64,000 nucleotides of DNA. Origin: a virus. A model generated the notes under the pieces. The model saw nothing but the letters and a program-made list of their open reading frames with translations, was not told the origin of the DNA and did no database searches. The stretch covers positions 24,039 through 88,038 of IMG/VR virus record IMGVR_UViG_3300038426_000075; one strand, given 5' to 3'. Below are positions 1 through 10,277 of the stretch, in pieces. How positions within the stretch are numbered: the first letter of the stretch is position 1; the number at the start of each line of letters is the position of its first letter. The translations under genes were made by a program, and so were the position numbers.

Positions 1-2186
1 TTATCAATCTCTGGATACTCTTCTGGCATGAGCTCAAGGTGCTGAGCCGTCGGGGGAATTGCCTGAGTTGCAAGTGATTGCAAGTCGGGGTAGTCGGCTA
101 AAACTTCGGGGGAGACGGGTTTGCCTTTTTCAACAGCATCCTGCACTTCATATTGATGGAGTGATCTTGCCGTTTTCTTATCAAGAGTACCTTCTGGGTT
201 GCTAGGATCAATTGAGCGGTCAACAAATTCCTTTTTTGTCATCTCCCACGGTTGCTTTCCTACCATATCTGCCAGATTGACAGTTTCTTCAAATCCCTTC
301 TCTTTATGGTGTCTAAGTTCGTGATCAAGAGCCCTTTGGAAACCTTGTCTACTTAAATCCTTTCTTAGATAGATATTGCCCTCTGCATCATTTGTCGAAC
401 CTAATCCAGTCCCCTCAACACCTTTTGGGAGTTCAACTTCTTCAACCTTATAAACCTTATGGCCTTCTACCTCAAAATAGTCCGTAGATTGATTAGGAAC
501 CTGGGATTTAAAGCGATTAAATAGAGAATCATAATTAATAACCCCCTCCTCACTCACTGGCATGCCCTCTTTTGAGACTTCTTGACCAGCAAGGGGTTCG
601 GTAGCCTCCATAATCGGAAATTCTTCGGGTGGAAGTTTGGCCGCTTCCTCCATATCTTTACGGGCTATTTCAGTAATAATATTCTCTTTTGGCTTCGCAA
701 CCGTCGGCATTTGCTGCCCCATCCCCATCATCTGGGGGATTGGTTGAGGAATAGGGGCTTGAATGGGTGGTGCTGTCGGTGTTGGCTGTGGAGGTAGAGC
801 AATTGGACCGACTCCCATCGGCAGAATTGGCTGAGGTGCTTCAATCGGTGGTGCCTCTGGCCGTGGAGCGATAGATGATGCCGGCGGCATGGTGGTTCCG
901 ACAGGTTCTGGTGTCTCGGTCCCAATTCCAGGAGGTCTTACCGGTTCTGGTTCTCCCGTAATAGGGTTAATTTTAAACTCTGTTCCAACGGGAGCTTTTA
1001 GCCGCAAGATCGTCTTGGGTTTGGGTTCCATTAGCTGAAAACCTTGGCCTGGAGGCAATGCCAATTGAGCTCCTGCCTTTATTTCTGTAGCCGGTTGAAC
1101 TGCTGGAGTCCCGGGGGCAGGAATCGTCGAGCCGACAACTTCTGGAACTTCCGGCGCCATCCCAGGAGGAGTAATTTGTGGACTCTCTGCGGGCTTGCCT
1201 GCCTCTGCAAAGGGAGGATATTCCTCTCCTTTGTTCCTTCGTCTCAGAGCCTCTTCCCTCCACGATGGATTGTTCCAACGCCTTAGAACATCGCCTTCGG
1301 AATATCCCTTGTTCATCATGTCCTCAAGAGACTGTGTAACAAGACCACGTTCCTTATTTGTAAGGCTTCTAAGCCAAGGACCTATTGGCGTTTTTAAAAA
1401 TCTGGTTAATACCGCTGGTAGTACTTCCTCCGCAATGGTACCAGCCGCTCTCATAGCAGTTGGAAAAGCTGCCCATTCCGCAGCAGTCATTGTTTCTTTT
1501 GCCAAGGATTCATAGGGAGAAATCTTCTTTTTCCCAGTAACCAATTCTTTCTCGATCTCTTTCAATTTCTCTGGATCAGTTGTCGTCCCAGGGGGGAAAA
1601 AGTCTCCCTTTAATTCTGCTCGACCTTCCTCTCCTGCATATTTCCCAAAGGGAATCGTAAATTTTGCCACTTCCAATGCTGTCGGCGGAATCGCAGCCAA
1701 ATAGGGATGGCGAGCAGCAAAGGGAGAAGTGACAACTTTAGGTTCGACAACGGGAGGCACCTTTGGTGTCGGCTTTACTGGCTCATGCGAAGGAATGGGT
1801 TCCTCTTTCGGAAATCCCGACAAATCAACTCCTGCTTCCGCAGGTGTTTCACGTGCAACCACAGCTGTCATTGGAGAAGGCTTCGGTCTCTCTATCGGCT
1901 TCATGAGGTTCGGGTTGATCAAACCGGGAGGGGTGATAGGTGACACTGTTCGTTCCGGGACAAGAGGGGTAGGGGACTTCTCAACGATCGGTTTAGGCAA
2001 GGCTTCCTGTACGGTAGGTTTTGCTACAATACTCTTTTGAGGAGCGAGGTATTCGATGACCTCCCGATAGGGGACTCCTGCCTTCACAGCATCATCAAGC
2101 CGATAGTTTCTAGTTGCGGCCAGATGCTTAGCTATCTCTTCTTCTGGTACTCCATCCTTAAGTGCCTGCTCATAATTATATGGCAT
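1..2186 (-). CDS. Large phage polyvalent/ejection-type protein, partial (runs off left edge)
   Basis: The frame is open from an ATG at 2186 to position 1, so at least 728 residues are present and the C-terminus lies outside the window. The N-terminus carries two short helical repeats (around residues 6-46) ending in E-[IV]-x-x-[HY]-L-A. A long Pro/Glu/Thr-rich linker follows. A compact domain then contains HELRHH at about residues 622-627 (nt 306-323), matching the HExxH zinc-peptidase pattern. Downstream, a segment with KPVSPEVLADYP resembles accessory domains found in phage and mobile-element polyvalent proteins. It is the last gene of the virion block, so an injected internal protein with a protease-like domain is the best inference. 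The function is not proven. Confidence 0.6.
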   Translation of the reverse strand, partial: MPYNYEQALKDGVPEEEIAKHLAATRNYRLDDAVKAGVPYREVIEYLAPQKSIVAKPTVQEALPKPIVEKSPTPLVPERTVSPITPPGLINPNLMKPIERPKPSPMTAVVARETPAEAGVDLSGFPKEEPIPSHEPVKPTPKVPPVVEPKVVTSPFAARHPYLAAIPPTALEVAKFTIPFGKYAGEEGRAELKGDFFPPGTTTDPEKLKEIEKELVTGKKKISPYESLAKETMTAAEWAAFPTAMRAAGTIAEEVLPAVLTRFLKTPIGPWLRSLTNKERGLVTQSLEDMMNKGYSEGDVLRRWNNPSWREEALRRRNKGEEYPPFAEAGKPAESPQITPPGMAPEVPEVVGSTIPAPGTPAVQPATEIKAGAQLALPPGQGFQLMEPKPKTILRLKAPVGTEFKINPITGEPEPVRPPGIGTETPEPVGTTMPPASSIAPRPEAPPIEAPQPILPMGVGPIALPPQPTPTAPPIQAPIPQPIPQMMGMGQQMPTVAKPKENIITEIARKDMEEAAKLPPEEFPIMEATEPLAGQEVSKEGMPVSEEGVINYDSLFNRFKSQVPNQSTDYFEVEGHKVYKVEEVELPKGVEGTGLGSTNDAEGNIYLRKDLSRQGFQRALDHELRHHKEKGFEETVNLADMVGKQPWEMTKKEFVDRSIDPSNPEGTLDKKTARSLHQYEVQDAVEKGKPVSPEVLADYPDLQSLATQAIPPTAQHLELMPEEYPEID

Positions 2187-2188
2187 GT

Positions 2189-3862
2189 CTACTCACTTTC
2201 ATAGCGGGAATGGTCAACAGGAACTCTTGTTGCTGCTGGTTTTTCTACCCTACCCGCAAATCCCAGTGGTGCAAGAACTTCTGGTTTCGTTCCAATCTCG
2301 GCAATTTTTCTTATTGGTCCCCCAACTTTCTTAGCGGCCCAACCATAAGTGTTCAGGAATTCCCCCACTGCTCTCGGAGAACTTGCCAAAAGAATAGGCC
2401 AAAATTTAGGATTTATGAATTTTAAAAGAGCCGCTCCACCACCTGCTGCGAGCACCTTTCCCATTGATCCCCTTGGAATCCATTGTTTTCCCACATACCC
2501 AGCAACCTCAGCAGGGATATCAACCCCGGATTTATTCCCTAAAATCTGCATAAGATCTTTTCTCATCTCAAAGTTTTCTCTCAACGCTGAAGAGAGTCTC
2601 CGAAGAGTGTTATCAGCGGTTATTCTACCTATGGGGAAGGTCGCACCTTCTTTTTTTAACATCAGGTTACTTTCTATATCTTTTATGAGATTGGTCGCTT
2701 CGGCGTATCCCTTTGTCATCTTTTCATATTCAGGTATTGCACCTTTGAGACCTTTGCTAAGATTGTTCTCAAGTCGGGTTAAAAATACCTCCGCAGGACT
2801 TTGTTTTTCCACCTGATCTATGTATTTGCTCAATCTCTTTTTTAAATTATCGAGTCCCAATACCGTATTATCTTCCCAGTTCGTAACGTCTTCAATTGCC
2901 CTTTGGACTACATCCCGGTTCTTAACAAGAGGGCTTTGACTAAAATCCAGCTTAGTCCTGGCGTGCGTGCCCTTCCATTGCATAGAGGTTCCTATCTGAA
3001 ATTCATCTGGTCCCATTAGTTTAGCCAGCTCTTGGTCCAAACTGCTTCTTACCTGAGTAAATGCTCCGGGGGTAGCCCTCACTTTCGCCAATTCAGTAGT
3101 GTAAGCACTTCCACGCTGATCCCTGAGACTTTGCAGAGCGTCTTTAGCGTGATCAACAACTTCTTCTCCCGTAAGCTTTCCCCTCATCGCCTTGGTAAAT
3201 GCTTCACTCCCTTTAGCCGCTTCCTCAATAAATCCTGGCCCTCCTCCTGTAAGAGCTCCGACAGCTTCCTTTGTGGCTTTTCCAACGGCACCCACTATTG
3301 GTTTCGCAACCTTCAGGGGTAGGGTTAACGGATCCGTAACCGTTGCCGCAGTCTCCAATACCTTAGCCGTTCTACCTAACCCAGCAAGTTTTGCACCTTT
3401 TCCAGCCAACCCAAGCCCCCCAGATGCAAGTAGAGCAGCATCCACTGGTTTCTCATAAAGGTAATCAAATGCCATCCCTGGTATTTTGAGAGGGCTTTGA
3501 TAGGCTTTGACAATGGGTTTTGAAACTTTCTCAAATGCCGCTTGCGCTTCTGGCGTGGCTGGTTCACCTGTGACCTTTTCCAATCCTCCTCTTATTATCT
3601 GGCCCGCCGCCTCTCCTACATTTTCAGCCGTTCGAAATGGGTGAGTAACGGCCGTAACGAGTCCCTTAGCGACATCAGCCACATTGGTTCCGACATTGCT
3701 TACAAACCCGCCAATGGATTTCCCGGGCGGCGCAGGCGGTCTCGGTCCAGTAGTTTTTGTCTGTTCGATTTGATTAATTAAGGCAGAATCAGTAACCGCT
3801 TGCCCTTTATTTGCCTCTAATTGTTTAATAAGTTCAGGATCAGTAACCGCACCATTTGCCAT
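2189..3862 (-). CDS. Large virion-associated protein of unknown function (557 aa)
   Basis: The start MANGAV at 3862 is chosen over an upstream ATG because AGAAGGAG lies just before it. The N-terminus has two matching short units ending in DPELIKQLE and DSALINQIE. A Gly/Ala/Val-rich amphipathic segment follows (about residues 45-210), then a helical, charged C-terminal half. It sits between two other very large genes at the end of the structural cluster. Long proteins in this position in podovirus-like genomes are often internal or ejection proteins. No catalytic motif is seen. Amphipathic helices could interact with membrane during genome delivery, but this is inference. Confidence 0.55.
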   Translation of the reverse strand: MANGAVTDPELIKQLEANKGQAVTDSALINQIEQTKTTGPRPPAPPGKSIGGFVSNVGTNVADVAKGLVTAVTHPFRTAENVGEAAGQIIRGGLEKVTGEPATPEAQAAFEKVSKPIVKAYQSPLKIPGMAFDYLYEKPVDAALLASGGLGLAGKGAKLAGLGRTAKVLETAATVTDPLTLPLKVAKPIVGAVGKATKEAVGALTGGGPGFIEEAAKGSEAFTKAMRGKLTGEEVVDHAKDALQSLRDQRGSAYTTELAKVRATPGAFTQVRSSLDQELAKLMGPDEFQIGTSMQWKGTHARTKLDFSQSPLVKNRDVVQRAIEDVTNWEDNTVLGLDNLKKRLSKYIDQVEKQSPAEVFLTRLENNLSKGLKGAIPEYEKMTKGYAEATNLIKDIESNLMLKKEGATFPIGRITADNTLRRLSSALRENFEMRKDLMQILGNKSGVDIPAEVAGYVGKQWIPRGSMGKVLAAGGGAALLKFINPKFWPILLASSPRAVGEFLNTYGWAAKKVGGPIRKIAEIGTKPEVLAPLGFAGRVEKPAATRVPVDHSRYESE

Positions 3863-3864
3863 GG

Positions 3865-6726
3865 CTATTCTCCTTCTGGGAACCACTGACCATTGCGCTT
3901 AATATAATTTTTGCCACCAACCGTACTTCTTTCTTCGCCCCCCACTACTGGTGCTCCCACACCCGCAGGATTCCCACCAAAATCAGCGGCACGTGACCCC
4001 GCTGCTCCACCTGGCCTAACGTTTTTTGGTTCACCGGGCAGAGATGGAATCTTTCCCACTGACTCCTGTACCGATGAGTCCAATGCATCTATCTTATTCT
4101 GCATTTCTGATTTCAAGAATTTACTTACTTCCACAAGGGCCTTATGAGTAAAACCAGCTTCAATAAATTTATTGGCAATAGCTCTCTGCTCATTCTGGAT
4201 AACTGCCCCTCCAATACCCATTGATCCCATCATCCTCGCATATTCGGTTACTACCGTTTGAACCGCATCGTACAACTTGATGGCATTTGGATCGCTTAAT
4301 AATCTTATTTGTCCGGTACGAATAGCATCATTTAAGACCGGGATTGATGTTCTCGGGAGGTTCTTTGAAATATCAACCATTAAGTTTATATTCCTATCAA
4401 CCATTCCTTCAAAGGCCCCTGCATTTGCCCTTAGTTTTATCAGACCAGCAGTTGCCTCTTTCTGTCCCTTGAGAACCATCTGATTGGCCAGAATCATTTT
4501 ATCTCCCATTCCCTCTTCTTTTGCCACACGTCCAGCAACTTTATAGAATTCCATCATGGCGATTGAGCCACCCATACCTGGGAATCTGGGTGGTTCACCG
4601 CCTCGCAACCACATTCGGGCCGAAAGTTCTAAGGCATTTTTCATTTCAGGAGTAGAAATCTGCCCTATTGAAACAGAGGCAATGTTCGGAGGGATAACTG
4701 CCGGAACCCATTTATTTCCAGCCCCCAGGGTTGCCGAAGGTACAAATCCTTCAGGCTTTCCCATCTTTTGCCATGTATCTTTGGCCTCCTTGATGGCTTC
4801 ATTCTTATCTGGATAACCCTTCTGTCCTTCTCCCTTAACTTCTGCCTGCTTGGCTAAAATCTCACCGGGATAAGGTTCTCTATTAGTTATTCCCTTATTT
4901 ATAAGATCTTGCTTTACCGCAGCTGTTTCCAACCCAAGTTGAGTCAGGGGTGCCGTTTTCCTCATTCCCCTTGCCTCAGCCGCAGCAACTCTCTCCTCTG
5001 ACGTGAAAATTTTCTCTGGTATTCCCGCAGTCGTCCCGGTTAGACGTGCTAACTGCTCTGTAAGTATTGGAATATTCTTTAATGCCGCATCACGCTGTGC
5101 CCTTGCCGTCTTGGGATTCTGAGACAACCCATAGCCCTGAGCAATGTTTTTGGCGTCATCAAGAGATTTCTGGATTGCATCTATTGAAGATTTAGTCTCC
5201 CCTTTGGCCATCTCCATGAAGCGTTCTTCGGGGTGGACATCGTAGTAGGTTGGTTCTGGACCCAATGAAGCTAACGCTTCTTCTCTTCTGGTTTTTGTCC
5301 CCCTCTCTAACGTTGGCCTTAACGTCTCCAATGCCTCTTCCTGGGTAGGACGAACCCATCCTTTAGGAGTTGTAATTCCACCTTGACCTTCTGCACTGCG
5401 TATGGAATAACGGGTTTCTCCAGAGGGAAGAACTTCTTTATTAATATCAGAAAGGTTTCCCGATATACCGCCCTCTACCGGTTTGGTGGGTTCAGTCCCT
5501 GCGACCGGTGTCTGTTCCACCTTTTGAGCCTTGGGAACAATCACAGTTGGCACACGAGAGGAAGCAAGAGATTCTATCGGAAACGCTGTTTTTAGTAGTG
5601 CTACACGTCTTTTGCGTTCTTCTTCCGTCATCCCTTCCTCAAGATTAGGAGAAGTAGCCCCTCCAACATCCCTTGACAATAGTGGTGTCATACCAGGAGC
5701 TCCCGATGCCGCTTTTAAACGCTCATATAAATCTGGCGCCTGGGCAATTCCGTACTTCTTATTGTAAGCGGCCAACTGATCGGAACCAAACACGGGGGAT
5801 CCCTTATTCTCCTTAAATGGAGGAGGGGTCAATTCCGGTGATGAAGCTTTTGGTGGAGGTGGCGGCGTTGCCGTATCGAGTTCTTCTTCTTCAGGTTTCC
5901 AGATACGCTGAGGAGCGTATGAGGCTAAAGAAAGTGTGGATGTCAATGGTAGAGGCTTCGGTTCTAACGACTCCAAATTAGAAACCCATGGCGAGACATG
6001 GATAGGAGTAGACTTTAATAATGATGTGTTACGTCCCGCTTCAATTCCTTGTTGGGTGGAAGCTCCCAAATTTTCATAAGAGGTTTCTTTAAAAAGGCTT
6101 GGATTGACTTCTCCACCCTCTTGCTTCGGGATAAGTGGCATTGTTGATCCAGCTTCCGCAGGTCCTGTCGTTGATGTTTGCTTCCCTTCCGGGGCAAAAG
6201 AACTCAACCCTCCCTCCGACCTACCAGCTTTCATTCCGGGTCGGTAGTATATTGATTGATCGCTGAAAGACGGGTGCCCTGGTAATTTATAGGTATCTGG
6301 TAAATGTTCCGTTGTACTCCTATGTCCTTTTAGCCAAGCTCCTCGAGTGTCGTAAAAGTGTCTCGGATCATCTGGATTTGGATTGAGGCCCATATTCTTT
6401 GCACGCTCCGCATACCATCCCTGAAAATTCTTTTCCATCTCGGGCGTAAATGAGGACTTCCAGTCCGGGGGTTGCCATCCAGGGCCTACTTCTCCCCCGT
6501 CTTGTCTCGATTCCAACGGTATGACATTTCCTTTTTTTGCAGGGAAGTATACTCCAGGAGCTGTTACCACTTCTGGATTCGGCCTTCCGTCGGGCTTCGT
6601 CTCGGCGATCGTATAACCATGTGTCGGCTTCGGCACTTTTGGAGGCCTCGGCTCCTTCAGGATATCCGAGAGGATATCAACCAGTCTCACATTCGTCCGT
6701 TTGTGCCAGTCCTGCGAAAGTTCCAT
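3865..6726 (-). CDS. Very large virion-associated protein (953 aa)
   Basis: An ATG with AAAGGAG upstream opens a 953-residue frame that ends two bases before the next gene. The N-terminal third is Pro/Gly-rich and largely disordered. It has recurring GGEV signatures (near residues 78 and 204), and a run of prolines lies near residue 290. The C-terminal part is helical, with a predicted ordered core at about residues 680-880, and ends in a Gly-rich tail with GGKNYIKRNGQWFPEGE. It resembles the long multidomain proteins that close phage structural operons. An internal virion or ejection protein is the most likely role. No enzymatic motif was recognised. Confidence 0.55.
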   Translation of the reverse strand: MELSQDWHKRTNVRLVDILSDILKEPRPPKVPKPTHGYTIAETKPDGRPNPEVVTAPGVYFPAKKGNVIPLESRQDGGEVGPGWQPPDWKSSFTPEMEKNFQGWYAERAKNMGLNPNPDDPRHFYDTRGAWLKGHRSTTEHLPDTYKLPGHPSFSDQSIYYRPGMKAGRSEGGLSSFAPEGKQTSTTGPAEAGSTMPLIPKQEGGEVNPSLFKETSYENLGASTQQGIEAGRNTSLLKSTPIHVSPWVSNLESLEPKPLPLTSTLSLASYAPQRIWKPEEEELDTATPPPPPKASSPELTPPPFKENKGSPVFGSDQLAAYNKKYGIAQAPDLYERLKAASGAPGMTPLLSRDVGGATSPNLEEGMTEEERKRRVALLKTAFPIESLASSRVPTVIVPKAQKVEQTPVAGTEPTKPVEGGISGNLSDINKEVLPSGETRYSIRSAEGQGGITTPKGWVRPTQEEALETLRPTLERGTKTRREEALASLGPEPTYYDVHPEERFMEMAKGETKSSIDAIQKSLDDAKNIAQGYGLSQNPKTARAQRDAALKNIPILTEQLARLTGTTAGIPEKIFTSEERVAAAEARGMRKTAPLTQLGLETAAVKQDLINKGITNREPYPGEILAKQAEVKGEGQKGYPDKNEAIKEAKDTWQKMGKPEGFVPSATLGAGNKWVPAVIPPNIASVSIGQISTPEMKNALELSARMWLRGGEPPRFPGMGGSIAMMEFYKVAGRVAKEEGMGDKMILANQMVLKGQKEATAGLIKLRANAGAFEGMVDRNINLMVDISKNLPRTSIPVLNDAIRTGQIRLLSDPNAIKLYDAVQTVVTEYARMMGSMGIGGAVIQNEQRAIANKFIEAGFTHKALVEVSKFLKSEMQNKIDALDSSVQESVGKIPSLPGEPKNVRPGGAAGSRAADFGGNPAGVGAPVVGGEERSTVGGKNYIKRNGQWFPEGE

Positions 6727-6743
6727 GATTTTCTCCTTTAACC

Positions 6744-8012
6744 CTATGTACTGGATATGGTCTCGCTCGCACTTGCGCTGTCACTACGACTCATTGATGC
6801 AGCCGCATGGATGCTCGACAATGCGCCGGCCACTTCTTGGGCAACGATGGCCCCCATAGCCTTAATAACCTCAATCCTTAATCCGATGAGAGCTTCGTAC
6901 TCTCGGATCTGGATGTCCGCATTTTTGAGGTAGAGTTCGGCTCGGGAAATGGCAAGACTCGTTTGCGTCTTTATGATTTCAAGCTCGACGTTAGTTAATG
7001 CCTGATATACCTGAACATCGGCCCTATACGCCTCGATTTCCCCAGTAAAGACCTTGATCAGGGCATCCAACCGGGCCGCTTCTGCTTCAACCTCCGCCCT
7101 AAAAGCCGTCACCTCGGCTACATATATCTCAACCTTTGTCTTTGCCTCAGTCATTCTTACGTTAGCAACCGTCTGGTAGATATCGGTCATCATCCGGTAT
7201 TTGGCAATCTCGACATTGTAGACCTGGATCTGAGCCTGAACGGTTGCCCGGGAGGCTTCAAAAAGCCTCGCCTGAGTCGTCTGAAGGAAGTTCATCAAAA
7301 TCCCTTCGAGTTGGGTAGCCTGGGCGATTGCTGACTCCCGAACTTTGATGGCAAGATCGGATTCCTGGATAGCAATTTGTCCGCTTCTGTCTTCATACAC
7401 ATTTGCGTATCTGATGTCCTCAGATTCAATCGCTGCCACTAAAACCCCATCCGGCAAAGGTAAACCGCTTTTGGACCACTCGGCACGCTTCTGAGCCAAT
7501 AGATCCTGATGGGTCAGTAAATCCCTTGCCCGGCCGCGGTTCCATTTTGCGGTTTCGATATCTGGTCTATCTATATCCGTCTGGACATCGGCCAAAAGAC
7601 GTGCCTTAAGGGCCGTCAGCAATGCCGACTCATACGTTACCGCAGCCGCATCAATGGGGTCCACATGGACGGCGAGACCACTTATATCGGGGACCGTTAG
7701 GTCGCTCAGGTCGATATTAGCGAACACGCTTTTTTCGGGAGGAGAGGGAAAATTCGTCGTCACATCAGGCCTTGTTGGTCTAACCCCAATGAACGGAGTA
7801 ATAGTAGAAGTATCGATACCCTGAAGCGTGACATCTGTATCAATCTGCTTGATTGAACCGGAGATGGTCGCGAGATTATTTAAGAGTCCTTCAGCCAAAT
7901 TTACTGCCTGCGTCGTATAGTCTCGGGCCAGATCGAATTGTTTTTCGACCTCCACCATTGCCACTTCATAAATAGGGACACCGCCAACGGTGCCAGGGGT
8001 GCCATTAGACAT
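6744..8012 (-). CDS. Alpha-helical coiled-coil virion protein (422 aa)
   Basis: The start at 8012 has AGGAGG nine bases upstream. Residues 1-130 are mixed and contain a Pro-rich stretch. From about residue 200 to 410 the protein is an almost unbroken heptad-like helix rich in Ala, Glu, Ile and Gln, ending in a Ser-rich tail. It lies among tail genes. Long helical proteins here could form part of a tail hub or an internal channel, but neither is shown by sequence. A near-match to the TACGCA palindrome (TACACA-TT-TGCGTA) lies inside the gene at 7396-7409. Confidence 0.55.
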   Translation of the reverse strand: MSNGTPGTVGGVPIYEVAMVEVEKQFDLARDYTTQAVNLAEGLLNNLATISGSIKQIDTDVTLQGIDTSTITPFIGVRPTRPDVTTNFPSPPEKSVFANIDLSDLTVPDISGLAVHVDPIDAAAVTYESALLTALKARLLADVQTDIDRPDIETAKWNRGRARDLLTHQDLLAQKRAEWSKSGLPLPDGVLVAAIESEDIRYANVYEDRSGQIAIQESDLAIKVRESAIAQATQLEGILMNFLQTTQARLFEASRATVQAQIQVYNVEIAKYRMMTDIYQTVANVRMTEAKTKVEIYVAEVTAFRAEVEAEAARLDALIKVFTGEIEAYRADVQVYQALTNVELEIIKTQTSLAISRAELYLKNADIQIREYEALIGLRIEVIKAMGAIVAQEVAGALSSIHAAASMSRSDSASASETISST

Positions 8013-8021
8013 TGTAGCCTC

Positions 8022-8537
8022 CTATTTCAATCCGTCGTTGGTTACGGTCTTGATTCCCAGATCAGCCTTCATCCCACCTCGCCAATCTGGATTCTCCTCG
8101 GACATTCGCTGTGCCCTAAATAGCTCGGATTTCTCCGTTTTAAACCCACATCCAATTGGTTTCATATCAGGACCTATTTCCTCACATGAATACATTGTAT
8201 GATACTTTCCTCCTTCTGAATCAGTACAAGATGGACATATATCTTTTAGTGATAATCCATCCTTACGTCCACATTGTGGGCAATCTTTACGGGGAAAAAT
8301 AAACTTCCCATTTTTATCCACCATTTCATGCGGTGCAGGCAGATGGGAAATGTCTCTGGAAGAAAGGGTTTGTACAATCACACCAAGCAAAGGAGCGGTC
8401 TCATTAAATAAAATGGTGATATTTTTTTCTTCCGGCAATCCCTTCGCCTTTCTGATTTCTTTTGCTGCATTAATTACGAGCTGTCTAATTTGATGTTGAC
8501 ACTCATCAAATCTGTCGGCAATTCTTTTTTCGGCCAT
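8022..8537 (-). CDS. Zinc-ribbon protein (171 aa)
   Basis: An N-terminal helical region (residues 1-75) is followed by two CxxC-type knuckles, CPQCG and CPSC, and then further cysteines including a final GCGF, consistent with a zinc ribbon. The start has AGGAGG upstream. It lies between two virion-protein genes. Zinc-ribbon proteins recur through this genome, and the substrate or partner cannot be read from the sequence. Confidence 0.55.
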   Translation of the reverse strand: MAEKRIADRFDECQHQIRQLVINAAKEIRKAKGLPEEKNITILFNETAPLLGVIVQTLSSRDISHLPAPHEMVDKNGKFIFPRKDCPQCGRKDGLSLKDICPSCTDSEGGKYHTMYSCEEIGPDMKPIGCGFKTEKSELFRAQRMSEENPDWRGGMKADLGIKTVTNDGLK

Positions 8538-8546
8538 CTTCTCCTC

Positions 8547-10277
8547 CTAAAACGGTAATCCGGTTAATGGATTCAGAGGACAACATCCAGCTGCCTTCAT
8601 TGCATCGCCTCTTTCATCCGTTACAGTACCCATATGCCATGGGGAAATATCTCCATCACAGCAACCGTTACAATCGTTTCTTCCAACAGTATTGTCTGCA
8701 CAGATAACCTCTCTCCATCGCCCACAAACTCCTAAACATATGTCTTCTCGCACTGGTTCCCCGCTGTCGTAATATAAGAGCACTGTCCCACTACAATTCC
8801 ATTCCCAGTGCTGCGTCCTGAGACCCAGTTCGTGGCAGATACCACAATAGCTACAATCTGCTTGCGGAGGACACACATCACAGCAAAAACGGAATGTAGT
8901 CGTCCATAACTGCAATGCCATGCCCGGTGGAGTATAACAATTTACGGCCAAGCTGATTGCAGCACTTCCTCCGCAGCAATCCGTGAGCGTAATAGTTGGG
9001 TTATCGACGCAGTTTACATTCGTGGCTGGGGCGGTATATACAGCTTCCCCGCTATCATTGGGGCTGAAAGCGATAGTCCCCCCACCAGCAGTAACGGCCC
9101 AAGACCAAGGACCACATCCACCCTGAGCGGTAAGGGTTTGAGATCCGCCACAACTCATTAAAAGGGAAGTACAGAGAATAGAAAGAGGATCGGCATCATC
9201 ACAACATGGAGTACCTATAACAGTATAGGTACTCCCGCATCGATCTTTTAATTTTATAATACCAGGCTGGGTGCACTCGATACCAACACCCAAACCGGTG
9301 GATAGACCATCTTTTGACGTACCAAGCAGTGACAATGCCCCTGAAGCCGTCCATTCGAAGGGTAAACATCCTCCATTAACCTCTGGAATAGCGTATAATT
9401 TGCCAAATACACGATAGACAAGCAATCCACCAGCTCCTCCAAGGGGAACGGAAGTTGGCATTTTGCAAAGGGCCATACCCTCGTAAACTATATAGGGTTG
9501 ACAAGTTCCAAAATCTTCCCACCAAATCTCCACTTTTCTAAGATCAGGGGTTTTTAAACAGCAATCCACATCAATCTTTTGCTGTTGACTACATATTACA
9601 TTAGCATTATTATCGAGGATGATGCCCCCAAGAAGCAGGATGCCTAAACCAGTTCTGGAAAGTATGCCTGTCTCGGTATATGACTTCCAAATAATGTAAT
9701 TTCCTTTATCATCATGACCATGATCTATTATCTGACCCCAAGCTGGAGGAGAAAGGGAGTAAACCGTATGGTTATTTGGTTCACCGTCATAGTGTCTTGG
9801 TTCAACAGGAGCAGTATAGGTGAACAAAAAATCCCATACAATGTCCTGACAGGTGGGACATTTGCTTACATCAATTAAATAATAGGTTTTGAAATAATCA
9901 ATTCCAACGACATCTGTAGGTTCTATCACTCCTGAATTTTTCATCGGAGGAACAAAAAGCGGAAAATCAATAAATGTAATAGTGCATATACCTTTTATAG
10001 CTGTGACGACCCGACTTACATCAATCTCAACAAAGTCCTGACCAAACACCGACTTCACAATGATCGTTGTTCCAGGTTCAGGCGAACGTTTGTCTTGGAG
10101 CGATTTCAATTTCGGGACAGCTATGTTCATCCTGTTTTTTAACTGATAGAGCATATTCTTGGCTTCCCCAACAAATTGTTGGCAATAGGCCGGATCTCCG
10201 ATAAGGTTCCACGAAACGGCACCCGATGGGTATCGGTATCTCCAATCATCTAATTCCGAATAGTCTCGCTTTGCCAT
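8547..10277 (-). CDS. Cysteine-rich virion protein with Ig-like segment (576 aa)
   Basis: I count 36 cysteines in 576 residues, several as CC pairs, concentrated in the C-terminal half. A region at about residues 370-450 has the alternating pattern of an Ig-like beta-sandwich. The last 110 residues are a dense Cys cluster that could bind metal or form disulfides outside the cytoplasm. Its ATG overlaps the stop of the upstream gene (TAATG), so it is co-translated with the His-repeat protein. A host-contacting tail protein stabilised by disulfides after release is one possibility. No homologue is recognised. Confidence 0.5.
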   Translation of the reverse strand: MAKRDYSELDDWRYRYPSGAVSWNLIGDPAYCQQFVGEAKNMLYQLKNRMNIAVPKLKSLQDKRSPEPGTTIIVKSVFGQDFVEIDVSRVVTAIKGICTITFIDFPLFVPPMKNSGVIEPTDVVGIDYFKTYYLIDVSKCPTCQDIVWDFLFTYTAPVEPRHYDGEPNNHTVYSLSPPAWGQIIDHGHDDKGNYIIWKSYTETGILSRTGLGILLLGGIILDNNANVICSQQQKIDVDCCLKTPDLRKVEIWWEDFGTCQPYIVYEGMALCKMPTSVPLGGAGGLLVYRVFGKLYAIPEVNGGCLPFEWTASGALSLLGTSKDGLSTGLGVGIECTQPGIIKLKDRCGSTYTVIGTPCCDDADPLSILCTSLLMSCGGSQTLTAQGGCGPWSWAVTAGGGTIAFSPNDSGEAVYTAPATNVNCVDNPTITLTDCCGGSAAISLAVNCYTPPGMALQLWTTTFRFCCDVCPPQADCSYCGICHELGLRTQHWEWNCSGTVLLYYDSGEPVREDICLGVCGRWREVICADNTVGRNDCNGCCDGDISPWHMGTVTDERGDAMKAAGCCPLNPLTGLPF

